Positions 24,101 through 34,427 of a DNA stretch of 64,000 bases are shown piece by piece. Made by a program: the position numbers and the translations under genes. The stretch comes from Blasia pusilla. Lineage: Eukaryota > Marchantiophyta > Marchantiopsida > Blasiales. The notes below the pieces were generated by a model. It ran no database searches, had not been told where the DNA came from, and worked only from the letters and a program-made list of their open reading frames with translations. The stretch lies in NCBI GenBank assembly GCA_050084515.1, contig CM114273.1, positions 40,548,001-40,612,000 of the forward strand, given 5' to 3'. Each line of letters begins with the position of its first letter. The stretch's first letter is position 1.

Positions 24101-25398
24101 TCCAAGACATAGATGTAAAACCAGCACACGGGTGCATGGAGAGCCAAGACTGTGCAGGAAACAGCCGCAAGAGGTACTGTTATCCCCTGGACCTGCAAAA
24201 ATTTGGCTACAGGAAGATAGCAGGAGCTTGCAAGAAGGCCCGGAATAAGGCAAATTACATATTCCCCAGAAAGGTCTGCAATGGTTGGATCCTGCAGCGA
24301 GAACATGCACTCTCAAATTTGAATTCAAACCCTGAAGCAGTACATTTGAGTCGTACTGCTAACACAAAGTAACATTTCAAGCACGAATGGCAAAGCAAAG
24401 GCTCTCGATAAGGCACACAACAATTGGGCTCTGTTTCTGCGTAAGACCTCTCGCTCTTAACTTGCCGTCACACCTCCTTACAGCCTGTAATGATTCTATC
24501 TGTGAGTGAAACCTGCCAGTTTATCCAGTGGAGATAAAATGCTTCTTATGGCCAATATCTATCACTGCCATGCCAGAACTTGCTCCAGCAACTCGCGCCC
24601 ATAGTCAACAATGATAAGGGGCTATCACCTCAAGAAACGTTGCTAACAATGATGGTGAGAAGCCATAGTAAAACATGGAAGAGTTCTAGGATATACCTGG
24701 CCCCAGAGGCGCAGGATCGATGGTGCACATAGCCAAAGAAAGCTGATGGGTATCGAGAAGCTCAGCAATACAAGCTGCCCACGCTGTAACAAAAGGCCAA
24801 GTAGTTGTGGTTGCCCAGCACCGTGGGCTTGGCCACCACTTGTCTCCATACCTCCCGCCAGACCTTCCTACAAACTTCTTTCTTGTTAGATTTGCACATT
24901 CTTCCCCTGGTCCGCTAAAGTTTCTGACATTTATTTGGACCTAGGTCCCCAATACATTCGAAGAGAGCAATGGAACACATAAAGAACGAATATCACGGTT
25001 AGAGATTGTGGTCACGGATAGTTATAGTAATACTAGTTGGGCGAAGTAGGATGAGCAGACAATACCAGGACGGCGAACCCAGTAACATTGGCAAAGCTAG
25101 CGGCCATAGCAGCTCCAGCAAGGTAAAGAGCACCCAAGTGTCCCACAAACATTACAGAAATTATTTGAACCAAGTAGTCCAGCAAGCACATCAGCACAAC
25201 CGGAACTCCCAATTCCAGTTGGAGCTTCGCTTCTTCCACCATTTCCAGAGTTGTCGGTCTGTCATGCAGACCCACATCATCCTTTTGACGGTAATCCAGC
25301 AGCGGTGCCTCAACTTCCGCGTCATAGCTTCGACGATCTGGAGGCTCCATCTCAATTTTCTCTAGATTGAGTTTGGATCGTTCCGGATCCCCTTGCAA
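21171..25398 (-). CDS. MATE-family multidrug/metabolite exporter (DETOXIFICATION type)
   Basis: Nine exons on the minus strand join in phase into about 559 codons: 25,398-25,066; 24,867-24,697; 24,291-23,912; 23,469-23,383; 23,267-23,211; 22,421-22,177; 21,949-21,831; 21,519-21,433; 21,371-21,171. MATE proteins are 12-helix antiporters that export organic compounds across the tonoplast or plasma membrane using H+ or Na+ gradients. Family landmarks appear in order: an acidic N-terminus with APLLD, first helix with ISVMFVGHLG, GGQAHGAG (usual CGQAYGA), IADLSGEYVICLIPGL, FEWWVFEI, RVAHELGAQRPG, LSGVLRGSGQQ and GLWRGMMMG. All introns read GT-AG and no stop interrupts the chain. An internal ATG 16 codons in (EMEPPD) is an alternative start. 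The final 67-codon exon is charged, unlike most MATE tails. Substrate cannot be told from sequence. Confidence 0.9.
22090..22140. other. Short hairpin in a MATE intron
   Basis: Within the intron between exons 6 and 7, ctagaagtg and cacttctag form a perfect 9-bp stem around a loop of about 10 bases. No function can be assigned. Confidence 0.5.
22605..22725 (+). repeat. Diverged copy of the dispersed AYADIAKL-type repeat (3' part)
   Basis: Inside the MATE intron between exons 5 and 6, tgcaccaaattcagtcgcta and what follows match the tail of the repeats at 26.64, 60.90 and 61.98 kb (cacccatcccagtctc, tggtc, ggcactacttaatgagtaca). The copy is clearly older than the others. Confidence 0.45.
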
Positions 25399-26025
25399 TC
25401 GGGACCGATGGAATTGGAACCAGATTGAAGAAGGGATGCGGCCCGGGTAGTGAATTTATTACCCGTCAGTGAGACATTCGAACAGACTCCTGCAATGGGC
25501 GTTATGAGTGAGTGAGTGAGAGAGTCCGAAAACGTATAGCGGCAGCCAAAGGTACCTACCCATTTGAGCATGATCAACATTGAGAAATCTCGTGACTTAC
25601 TTCCTTCACAATTGAGATCACCACACAAAATTTCCGGAACCACTTTGAGTTCCAGACCAAGAGGAGACCTTGGAACCTAGACCTGGGTTCTGAGGACATA
25701 TGTTGTTGAAAGGATTACTGATCCGGGAAACCAGCCGGAGGTCCAGCTGCAGTGCTCAGGAAAAACTGGCATGATAATAATACTTGCTCGCGACTGTAAC
25801 TGACCCCACATAGCCTTACAACTATCACCAACAACCTTCAGTCATCGGGCGGTATGACCATCTTCACAGTTTCTGTGCTCCACAAAATACAATCTCATAG
25901 AGACTCATTGCTGATAGTGCAGCACACTACCAGAGCGCCCATGACCTCTATCTCGCCAACTTCGGACTCCCTCGTCATTGATTGACGGAGAAGAAATTCG
26001 AGTAGATCGCGCATGAAACAACTTC
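25399..26025. promoter_or_regulatory. Presumed MATE promoter and 5' flank
   Basis: This is the interval upstream of the minus-strand MATE start. No TATA box or other site could be picked out with confidence. Confidence 0.3.
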
Positions 26026-26029
26026 CCCT

Positions 26030-26725
26030 AGCAGACCGGAACTGTGGGAGCAAGTGGACAAATCCTTCGTGGATACCGTAACCAACGCTGTGGGAGAGCG
26101 CTCACAGTAAATAAAACAGCACAGGAAGCCACAGAAATGTTCTGCTGGTTCAGGATATAAAACTCTCGCTTTTATATCCTAAACCAGCAGAACTTAAGCC
26201 TATTTGATGGGATTCCTAATTTGGGAACCTGGCTCAAGTTCAGGAGGGGTGGTCCCCTTGAACCACAAAAGAAAAAAAAGGAGGAAGAGAACACAACTTA
26301 AACCCAACAACTTGTGTTGTGATTGGGATGAAACCGCCAGTCACCGACTGGTCACCTGTGCAAAATTCACAACACAAAGAGCAACAGCCTTTGCTGAAAT
26401 TGATAAGCTGTTGATACCCGAACAGTTCATCACATTCAGTGGCCCAGATAGTGGCCCCCAGTCTGCTGCACTGGTAAGTAGCCTGTGTTGAGGATCCCAG
26501 TAGGGTAAGGTAGATAGTGTTGTTTAGAGCTTCTTCGTTGTTTTTTGGAAGCTCCGCACCAACACTCTGTATGGTCAGCACTCCTTCTCATGTGTAGAGT
26601 CTCCCTCCTCTCAAAAGTTACTTTCTTCACTTCTCATCTCTGCACCGATTTCAGTCTCTAGTACCGTCCATCCAGGGCAAGGGGTCTCTGCTCGCAAGGA
26701 TAGGACAGACACTACTTAATAAGTA
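26030..26725 (+). repeat. Dispersed AYADIAKL-type repeat, copy at 26 kb
   Basis: Modules match the copy at 61.36-62.09 kb in the same order: a block with ctgtgggagcaag and gtggataccgtaacca; a block starting gggaacctggctcaagttca; a coding-like block reading RLVTCAKFTTQRATAFAEI and FITFSGPDS; a GT-like splice signal; then ggatcccagtagggtaa, agctccgcaccaacactctg and a tail ending cactacttaataagtacagt. Frames are interrupted. It may be copies of a captured gene or a non-autonomous element; the parent is not recognised. Confidence 0.65.
26139..26193. other. Long hairpin, 24-bp arms with one mismatch
   Basis: The arm at 26,139-26,162 (gttctgctgg...gatataaaa) and the arm at 26,170-26,193 (ttttatatcc...ccagcagaac) pair at 23 of 24 positions around a 7-base loop. 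It lies inside the 26-kb repeat copy; the homologous spot in the 61-kb copy (about 61,475-61,530) does not form such a perfect stem. Confidence 0.8.
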
Positions 26726-26929
26726 CAGTACCTCTATCGACAGAAGCTGACGGAGATGATATCCCTGATCAAAATCTGGTGTGAAGTCTGGGACGCAGAG
26801 GTGAACGTCTCAAACAGTGGTGTAATGATCTTTAATTGGAGAGAGGAGGAACAAAATCAGCAACATTGGAGAGAACAGTAGTTCCCTCGGGTGTCCACCT
26901 ACCTGGGCGTTGAATTTTCAAAGGATTGC

Positions 26930-27490
26930 ATGAGGGAAGGTCGCTTCAGAGTGAATGGTTTGGGATCCGGCTCAAGTTCAAGTTCAGCACAAAGGCGGTC
27001 GCCTTGAACCATAAAAAGAGAGGGATGGCAAGATAATTAAATTCCTACACTAAATACAATGCTGGCGATAAAATCTCCGTTCACCGGCTGGTCACTTCTG
27101 CGAAGTTTACGACATAGAGAGCAACAGCCTGCGCTGAAAAGACAAAAATCTGGCACCACCAGAGGTATTCGCAACGCTCAGCACCTACGCTGAAATGGTT
27201 AAATGCGGGTATCACCAGACATGTTCGTCACATTCAGTGGCCCAGATTCACAGCCCAAAGCTGGTACACTGGTAAAAAATGTCTGTGGGAGATCCCAAGC
27301 AGGTAAGGCCGATAATTTTATAAAGAGGTTCGTGGTGATACCTGTGAGGTCTATGCCGTAGACTCTACATGGGAATCGTTCCCAGTATATGAGATGATCT
27401 CCCTCCTCTCACTGTCCTCAATTCTTCCTTGTTCCACTCATTCCAATCTCTAGCTCTGTCTGACCTTGTGCTAGAGGTAGACGATAGACT
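26930..27490 (+). repeat. Dispersed AYADIAKL-type repeat, second copy at 27 kb
   Basis: A more diverged copy directly follows the first. It shows ggatccggctcaagttcaag, ccttgaaccataaaa, FVTFSGPDSQPKAG, then agatcccaagcaggtaaggc, atgagatgatctccctcctc and a tail resembling the other copies. The two copies are in tandem, both on the plus strand. Confidence 0.55.
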
Positions 27491-28809
27491 ATAGCACCGT
27501 CTAAACTTGAGACCTTAGACCGGCCTATGGTCGTGCTACAACATACGAGGTGCAGTCTACGACTCACCATCTACATCAAGCAGCTTTGAATTTCCTCTTA
27601 CCGCGAGGTTGAGATATGTGGAAATTCGCGATGCAGTAATTGAAAATCCACTCTCCCACCGAACCTCCCGGTCAATTACCTCTGGATCTAATTCTTAAAG
27701 ACATCAAAGAACAAGAATTCATAGGCTTCAAACTCACTACTCTTTGTCTATCCTATGACCCTTGCCTTCCGGCGAAGAATTAGAGCACCATGAGTCGAAG
27801 TCACCGATACTCTTAGAGCGAGAGTCTGAGAGTATATACCCCCAGTGACCTCCTCGTCAATTGCGCACGGGAGGCTGAGTTCTGAAACTTCACCAACACG
27901 CTAGGAATGGCACCACACCACCTGCTCTCCCCCCAAACGTCTATAGCCTAAATTTATACAAAAAATCAAGACTTCTCCACTCCGGTCAAAATCTCTGCCC
28001 GAGGCAAATATCATATCCGTCCCTCTGTGTCCTCCTATTTCTGACTTCCTTCCTAGGCTGTTGTTGTCATCTTCTTCATGCTGTCTGTCTATCTGGCTCA
28101 GGGTCACACTCTCCCTTCTAGTCTTCCATGTTTTATAACAACACTATAGACTCCCAGGTGTAGCTCCCAACGTGGAAAACAAAGCAAGGACACGTGCTCC
28201 AAGTTGCGTGATTTCAAACCCCTTGGACGTGCGAAATAAGTAAATTCATTAGTTCGTTTTCACGCTCCACCAATTGCGCAGTCCTTACCATCCAGCCATC
28301 TTGAGAAACGATGCAGGCATCCGAATCAGTGATTCTTCCTCACGTATTCTGAAGCATTCAAGTCACTGAATCCTCGTCACGATTTCATGAATTCCTTCGA
28401 ATCTCGTTTCGTGCTTTAGCAGTCGCATTCCGGTCAGCAGCACACACGATCCTCCCAGCGACCCAGGCTGCTCCACCAGGAGCCGAGTTTCAAGGAGAGA
28501 GAAAAGAAAAGATTGCACATGACTGACAGTCACTGCTTTTCAAAGCACAGATTCCCAGCCTGTCCTCACTGCATTCATCCATTCATTCCAACGGAGCGTC
28601 ACAGTTACACTTGCGAATCGACTCCCACCTTTAATCGCTCTACGCACGGACCGATGCAGAGCGTCATCCTCTCTCTCCGCGCAGTGGCGGTGCGATCGGA
28701 TCATGTGCTCTGCGTGACGAGCGTCATTCATTCGGCCGCACCAAAATCTCGCTGATTCTTTCTTTCTGTGGAGATGGCGAGCGACAGAGCTGCGAGCTCT
28801 GCCTACTGC
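27491..28809. other. Intergenic, no gene recognised
   Basis: The sequence is of higher GC content than its right neighbour but has no exon chain. Frames at 28,513-28,755 and on its complement are mutual shadows with no domain. Confidence 0.35.
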
Positions 28810-29345
28810 ACGCGGAATTATTAGTTAATTTTAAAATCATTTCCCTTTTTTTAATTCATTTTTTTTCAAATTTAAAATATAAATTTTACTTTTTTAAATG
28901 AATAATAACATTTCCTTCTTATAATAAATTCCGCTCCTCGATTAAAATTATACCCCACTCCCCTAAATAATTTCACTCTTCCATAAAATTTAGACATAGC
29001 CATTCTTCCTCTTTTGTTTCTCACATTAAACTAACATTCATGAATTAAATCATCAATGTTAATTTAAATTAATAAAATTAATTCATTTTCTCTTCCCATC
29101 AAATATGAATTAAGCGGAAAATTAAAAACTTGTTGCTTTTCTGTCTCATTGTCCCATTATTTTGTCTTATTAACCGCTTATTTTGTCTTATTATCCGCAT
29201 AGGAGCATCAGGCATAATATAAAAATAATAATATTGATCAATAAAATCATTTTTCTCCCGGTCAAATTCTTTTTTCCTTTCCGTCAAAGTAGAATCAAGG
29301 GACAAGAGTGCAAACATATTGCTATGTTGTCTTATTATACATATA
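28810..29345. repeat. AT-rich segment resembling the 15.8-16.5 kb region
   Basis: Shared words with the candidate Helitron interior include tcaaatatgaattaag, attaaaatt and ttctcttcc. It starts abruptly after GC-richer DNA at about 28,810, suggesting an inserted repeat. No ends could be defined. Confidence 0.4.
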
Positions 29346-29734
29346 GGGTTTCACAAGGCTACTTAAGGAGTATAGTGTTCTTCAATCAACATGTAGCACA
29401 TGTGAAGGTGATCCCATGGGTAGCCCACTCTTTGCCATTGCACATTTTTATGCCCTTCTTGCTTCAACCTAAGCATTTCCATCTTATCCCTTCTATTGTA
29501 AATGATATCCACGTCATAGATCATGGTTTTGAAGTGGTTCCTACTTGTATTCATTCCGTTGAATGACGAACTAAACAGTAACTCTTCATCTTAAATCTTA
29601 AAGTCCAACCTAGTAAATGTCGGGTATGGTCTCTATCGTGCGTATACATATCGCTACACAATCCACATCATTGATTACATCCACACCACACAACATCGAT
29701 CTTCCCAACACATTGGTAGATTCACACACATATA

Positions 29735-29925
29735 AAAATGAACTCATGCATGTACATCGAGACCACACAACAAAATCTGAATAAAAATGGCTCACATGGT
29801 CAACTCCACTCTCGAATCCACATAGGCATATCAAGCCACAACCTCCCTGTGCTTTGAGGGAATCTGGACGCTAACACCCTTGTTCCTAATGTACATAAAG
29901 CAAGAGAGGTGCTCCAAAACCCCCC
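29735..29925. repeat. Dispersed repeat, copy 2 (partner at 7,090-7,320)
   Basis: See the partner copy. It shares ggctcacatggtcaactcca and downstream words, and directly precedes the gag-containing fragment. Confidence 0.5.
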
Positions 29926-30479
29926 GCACCGTCTCGATTGCAGAGCCGCTCCTTCACTAAGGAGGAAACGTGTGAATTTCTGACTGAGGAGGGTTTGCCG
30001 CCAAGTGCTGCACCCCATTCCTGAGTGTCGTGCCGTTTGTAGCCATTCCGTGTTGCCAGTTCCGTACCGGAACACTATACCTGCACAGCACATCGAGGAG
30101 GTTTGAGCAACGTCAGTATGAGAGGAGTACGACTTGCTGATCGGAGGAGTTGTCTTCACGATCGAGTTGGGGTCGAGATTTGCAGTTACCTAGGAGCGAC
30201 ATCGATATTATTGTCATGTTACCCATCCTGGTCTCTTACCCTGCACGTGTGAGGGATTTCCGGGTATTGGGAAGTTATTTGGGGTATTGGGTTTTGTGCT
30301 GATGCTAAGAGCATCGATGATGTTGAGGATGGTTTCTCGATGAGACGATAGATTAGTTGATTTGCCGCATCACGCCGCTTGTTGCCGCACAACACACGTC
30401 TGAGTGAGAGAGTGTAGATTGAGTGCCGCATGTTTAGTTTGAGTGATTGAGGGATTACTCGCGAGTGTGAGAGTGATCA

Positions 30480-31430
30480 TGTGAGAGGGGCACGAGGGCC
30501 ATCACGGCGTCCTTTCGAGATTTTAAGAGGCGAGGTAGTGGACCTGAGAGTAGCTCTAGAGGATTTACCCGGAGTGATGTGAGGTTTCGAGGGTATCCAC
30601 GTGAGAGACCACTTCGATCTCCTCTTGTGTCATCTTCAGACGAGGGGAAGCGTGTAGAAGAGTGTGTTAGTGATCCACTGTACACATTGAGTGGTCCTAA
30701 AAATTGGGTGTACGAGATGGAAGACTGGGGTAGAGGACCGCATAGGTTTTCGGGTGTTGTAGGCACTATAGAGCTACACGACTTCATTGTGGAGTTTAGG
30801 AGTTGGTGTGACTCATAGTGGGCTAGGAACTCTAGAGAGTTCAATCCGTTTACAGCATGGAACGGTATGTTCCAACATTTAGAGGGGGCATCCATGGACG
30901 ATTACCATGAGTTCTCCTATAGATATGCCCAGGAGATTAAGGCATGGTGACTCTACTATGACCCACACTATGTGTCATGGACGGAGCCATTCCCAAATGA
31001 GGAGGAGGAGTCAGGAGAGGCTACTTCCTCTTCCACTAGTGATGTTTTAGGAGGGATCACATACACTTGAGCAGTTGCACCATCTAGTCGGGTTCATCCC
31101 AGGTTCAACTCCGTGGTTGAGTTCTTCGCTGAGTTGAGGGCAAGCTACCACGGGGTACGGACGGAGAAGTTGCGGAGCATCCACGACTTTGAGAGGCGTC
31201 TGGCTGAGAGTTTGGGTGAGGCTTACACTTGCTTGCGCCGGTTGATCAACGTCACTCAAGGGGTGATAGAGGCTCGGGCTATCCAGTCATGGTATGCGAT
31301 GCTAGACCGGACTACTACCAAGAAGGCCTCTAGCATTGGTGTCTCCAACCGTCTGATCCGACCACAAAAGCCCATTTACCTGGGCACGTTGCAAAGCTAT
31401 GGAGACTCGTTGCCTACAATAAGAGAGAAT
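30480..31430 (+). pseudogene. Gag pseudogene of a Ty3/gypsy relative
   Basis: This is a diverged copy of the gag region of the large element (35,600-36,480). Paired landmarks are REFNPFTAWNGMFQHLEG (large element RFNPFMAWKGLFQHLEG), then RFNSVVEFFAELRASYHGVR (FSPTVEFFRQLGKSYQGVR) and ERRLAESLGEAYTCLRRL. In-frame stops occur at about 30,817 and 30,949, and frames shift. Homology with the large element starts near ccatcacggcgt at about 30,500. Protease and pol domains are missing, so only a fragment is left. Confidence 0.8.
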
Positions 31431-31848
31431 GAACTCTCAAGCTCTCTCTCTTTGAGGTATATCCCTCCCCTCTCCCAAGCTCTCTCCATGGTAACCTATG
31501 CTCCTAAGTCACCTCCTTGGCTCTTGACTTGATGTAGGAGATCAAGGGCCATTTACCAAAAATAGAAAATTGACGATATATTCAAAATGGTACTTACTTA
31601 AAATAGTAAGTTTCTCAATATGGCTCCAAATGAGCCGAAACGAAGGGGAAACCTGCTCTCTCAGGTTTCCCGGGGCCTCAGTGGGTCATCCTCAACCTTG
31701 TGAGTTTGTCCTCTAATACTCGGAAAGGCGATCTACTAGATCTCACTGATCTATCCTAAAAAAACATGACAAGTTTGATTGATGGGGTTATATTTATGGG
31801 GGGAGTGGTTCAGTGATGATTTATGTATGTAAGAATTAAAAAAAAATC
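31431..31848. other. Fragmentary spacer
   Basis: After the gag homology stops, a short ct-rich stretch (31,435-31,490) and unassigned sequence follow. No gene is seen. Confidence 0.3.
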
Positions 31849-31965
31849 CACTTTTTAATTTCCCTTTTTTTCTAATAATTCTTTATAATAATACCTATTT
31901 CCGCGACTTTTTAATTTCCTTTTTTTCTAATAATTTTTTACTATAATACCTCTTTCATTGGCATG
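31849..31965. repeat. Two-copy tandem repeat, unit about 58 bp
   Basis: The unit actttttaatttcc...tctaataatt...tataatacct...ttcc occurs twice in succession with small differences. Confidence 0.75.
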
Positions 31966-32104
31966 CTCACTAGTTTTCAAAACGAGGGGGGCATTGAGAG
32001 CCAAAAAAACCCCAAGGGCCAAAACCGGCCCCGAGGAGACAGAAGGGGGCCTCCCCCCCCTAATGACCAAAATCACCAATTGAAGAGACAAAATCAGCAA
32101 CACC

Positions 32105-32235
32105 TAGAGAACTGTGGCTACTACTAAGTGGGCCTCTATCATTGGCGTCTCCAACCGCCTGATCCCGCCACAAAAGCCCATTTTCCTAGAGACGCTAGAA
32201 AGCTATGGAGACCCATTGCCTACAGTACAGTATTG
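32105..32235 (+). pseudogene. Second fragment of the same gag (short duplicate)
   Basis: The stretch with ggcgtctccaaccgcctgat and agctatggagacccattgcc repeats 31,300-31,420 (ggtgtctccaaccgtctgat, agctatggagactcgttgcc) with a few changes. The gag tail is therefore duplicated about 800 bases apart, separated by unrelated AT-rich sequence. Confidence 0.7.
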
Positions 32236-32334
32236 TAGTGGCTAAGGACAACCCATTTCTCGACTGGCGATGATGGGCGCAATCCGTAAGGAACGAGTCA
32301 AACCTCTCCCCCATAGCCACGTACATCTCAATGG

Positions 32335-32715
32335 CTAAGGGGATAAATGGATGTCCGTCATGAAGTCGACTATAAATGTGGGTCTTCTTGACCGCTGCCG
32401 CTGCCGCCGCCGCTCGGCTCCTTGTTGCAATCTCCCTTGTGCCACCACTTGGGCTCGTACCGCCTCCCGCATAGGATCCGTCACTACAACATCCACTATC
32501 ACCACCTTAGACTCCCGCGTCATGTAGAGATCAACACGGATAAGGGAATCCCGCATGGAGTAGTGCCTCTCTCTCTCTATACATGGAAGCCACTCTCCCG
32601 AGCAATAGAGAACATAATATCCCGCACTACATCGTGAGTGGCTATCCTCTCTCCCCCAACCGGAAACCGTGCCAAATGCAGACCAAGTGGATCCAGACTC
32701 CGGCGACACTCGCAA
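32335..32715 (-). CDS. Unrecognised 126-codon frame with a basic tail
   Basis: A minus-strand frame with a strongly basic Gln/Arg-rich segment near its end (RRRQRQRSRRP) and a preceding valine-rich stretch (KVVIVDVVVTD). It lies between repeat fragments and could be a remnant of a transposon protein or a chance frame. No domain was recognised and no function is proposed. Confidence 0.2.
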   Translation of the reverse strand: MRVSPESGSTWSAFGTVSGWGREDSHSRCSAGYYVLYCSGEWLPCIERERHYSMRDSLIRVDLYMTRESKVVIVDVVVTDPMREAVRAQVVAQGRLQQGAERRRQRQRSRRPTFIVDFMTDIHLSP

Positions 32716-33535
32716 TGTGTAATGTACAATGAGTAACAGAATTGATCTTTTTACAGTAATTTAATGAGTTTGATCCCCAAGAGGATCATTGTTTGGTGGA
32801 AAGAGAGTTCAAAATTACAATTCTCTTGTAATAAGTGTATGTAAGTATGTATGATTTAGATTCAGTGTCTTATCAATATCTTTGGATCCTTCTTAGTACC
32901 TAAGTTCCTTTTCTCAATTCTCTCTAGTGGAGTTGACAACACGCTTAGGTAGATTTCCTCTCGATATCAAGAAACCTCACAGAGACCTCAACATGAAAGC
33001 TGGCTTCTCCTACTTTCGGAACTCAATCCGTCTCGGTAGGCTACTCTCTGTCAAACAAATTTCCTACAACTATATGTTGATTATTCCATTGATGAGAAAG
33101 GTTTGCCTCATTCACTCTTCACTCTGCAGACCCAAAAAGAATACTCAGACATAAGCATCGCACATCAGAATGAATGAATGAGTGCTTTACGACTCCATCA
33201 AGAATGAGAAAGATTCAAAAGTGTATATAAGCTCGAGAGGGTACTACTCCCTTGCTCGGACCATTCCTACAATACGAGGACTTTGTAAGAGAATGATGAT
33301 GATGGCTACTTTCATGTTTCTTAAATACTCTCTGAAGTAGGAGTGATCCAAAGATTTGAAGCGTTCTTGATGAAGTTGGTGTCTCTTCAACATTTGTAAC
33401 TACCTAGATCTATGGTGCTCTTCTCTTTTCCTAAGATCCCTATGAATCCGCAGAACAAAACTGTCTTAACTACTTATCTGATACAAAGAGTTGCGCTTTT
33501 TCCTATTCTAACTGTTCTAACTATGTGTCGCTTGA

Positions 33536-33950
33536 AATCATTATCAATCTTAGCTTCGCTTCGCTGCTAAGTCTGGACATATTTTGCTTCGCTTGAGGAC
33601 GAAGCTCTTTCTCCTGATCTGAAGACGAAGCGTTTCATTCTTTGTTCTTATTCCAGGTGCTTTGTCCTTCGTGTTTCATTCTTTGTGCTTCGATCAAGAA
33701 CGAAGTACTTCTTTCTTCTTCTTCTTCTTCTTCTTCTTCTTCTTCTTCTTCTTCTTCTTCTTCTTCTTCTTCTTCTTCTTCTTCTTCTTCTTCTTCTTCT
33801 TCTTCTTCTTCTTCTTCTTCTTCTTCTTCTTCTTCTTCTTCTTCTTCTTCTTCTTCATGCTTCGTTCAGGAGCGAAGCACTTCATAGACAAGTTCTTAAC
33901 AGAGCTTCGTTGTCTTTTCGAAGCTTCTTGCTGGGTCTTTAGACTTCGTT
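33536..33950. repeat. CTT microsatellite in a GCTTCG-rich block
   Basis: About 145 bases of uninterrupted (ctt)n occupy roughly 33,707-33,855. Both flanks are dense in gcttcg and cgaagc words on either strand (33,550-33,700 and 33,868-33,945). The long Ser, Phe, Leu and Lys frames here come only from the repeat. Confidence 0.9.
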
Positions 33951-33955
33951 ACTGC

Positions 33956-34427
33956 TGTCACATCTGAGTAGCCGATAGGCCGAGATCTATTGTGGATAGG
34001 GCGTAGGAGCCAGCGGACTATCTTGAGTGTAACTTTGTCCCACAGTCTCGGATGAGGTTGAGGATAGGTCCATTGTGTCAGGAACGTCGTTTTTGACGAC
34101 TTTCATGTTGAGGTCTTTTACAGCCGGGTGACTTGTTGACCAGGTCACCTGCCCCTGGTAACCTGTGCGCGCAGGTTACCAAGGGAAGGGCTATTCTTAG
34201 GGGAAGAGCCTTTTGGCTCTTTCCAACCTATATAAGAGAGGAAGATGGCTTTCCTAAGCCATCTTTCTCATGTTGGGCCGTTGGAGCACCTCCCTTGTAT
34301 GTGTGTGAGCTAGGACTAGGGTGCTAGCGTCCAGATTCCTTGATAGCACAGGGTGGACGAGGCTCGATATGCCGATGTAGATTGAGGAGTGGAGTTTTAG
34401 GCTGGGTGTGCCGTTTTTACTACTCTT
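33956..34427 (+). repeat. 5' terminal repeat (A1) of the gypsy element
   Basis: It begins tgtcacatctgagtag and matches 43,034-43,217 joined to 56,542-56,829 at about 98 percent by eye. Similarity stops after tactactctt at 34,427, where the right copy continues instead into the 45-bp B sequence. It contains a TATA box and several strong hairpins. Confidence 0.9.
34157..34265 (+). promoter_or_regulatory. LTR promoter: TATA box flanked by hairpins
   Basis: TATATAAG at 34,229-34,236 is a good TATA box. Upstream are a hairpin of ggtaacctg and caggttacc (34,157-34,180) and one of aagagcc and ggctctt (34,204-34,221). Just downstream is a perfect 10-bp stem of aagatggctt and aagccatctt (34,242-34,265, loop tcct). 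Transcription would start around 34,260, placing the last stem near the RNA 5' end. Confidence 0.7.

Noticed and set aside
24017-24372. Overlapping frames on both strands at 24.0-24.4 kb
   Set aside because: They are alternative frames of MATE exon 3; only the phase-consistent minus-strand reading fits the family.
30455-30895. Minus-strand frame of 146 codons
   Set aside because: Antisense shadow of the orphan gag fragment.
33642-33967. Long poly-Ser, poly-Phe, poly-Leu and poly-Lys reading frames
   Set aside because: They are translations of the (ctt)n microsatellite in three frames and its complement; no gene structure surrounds them.
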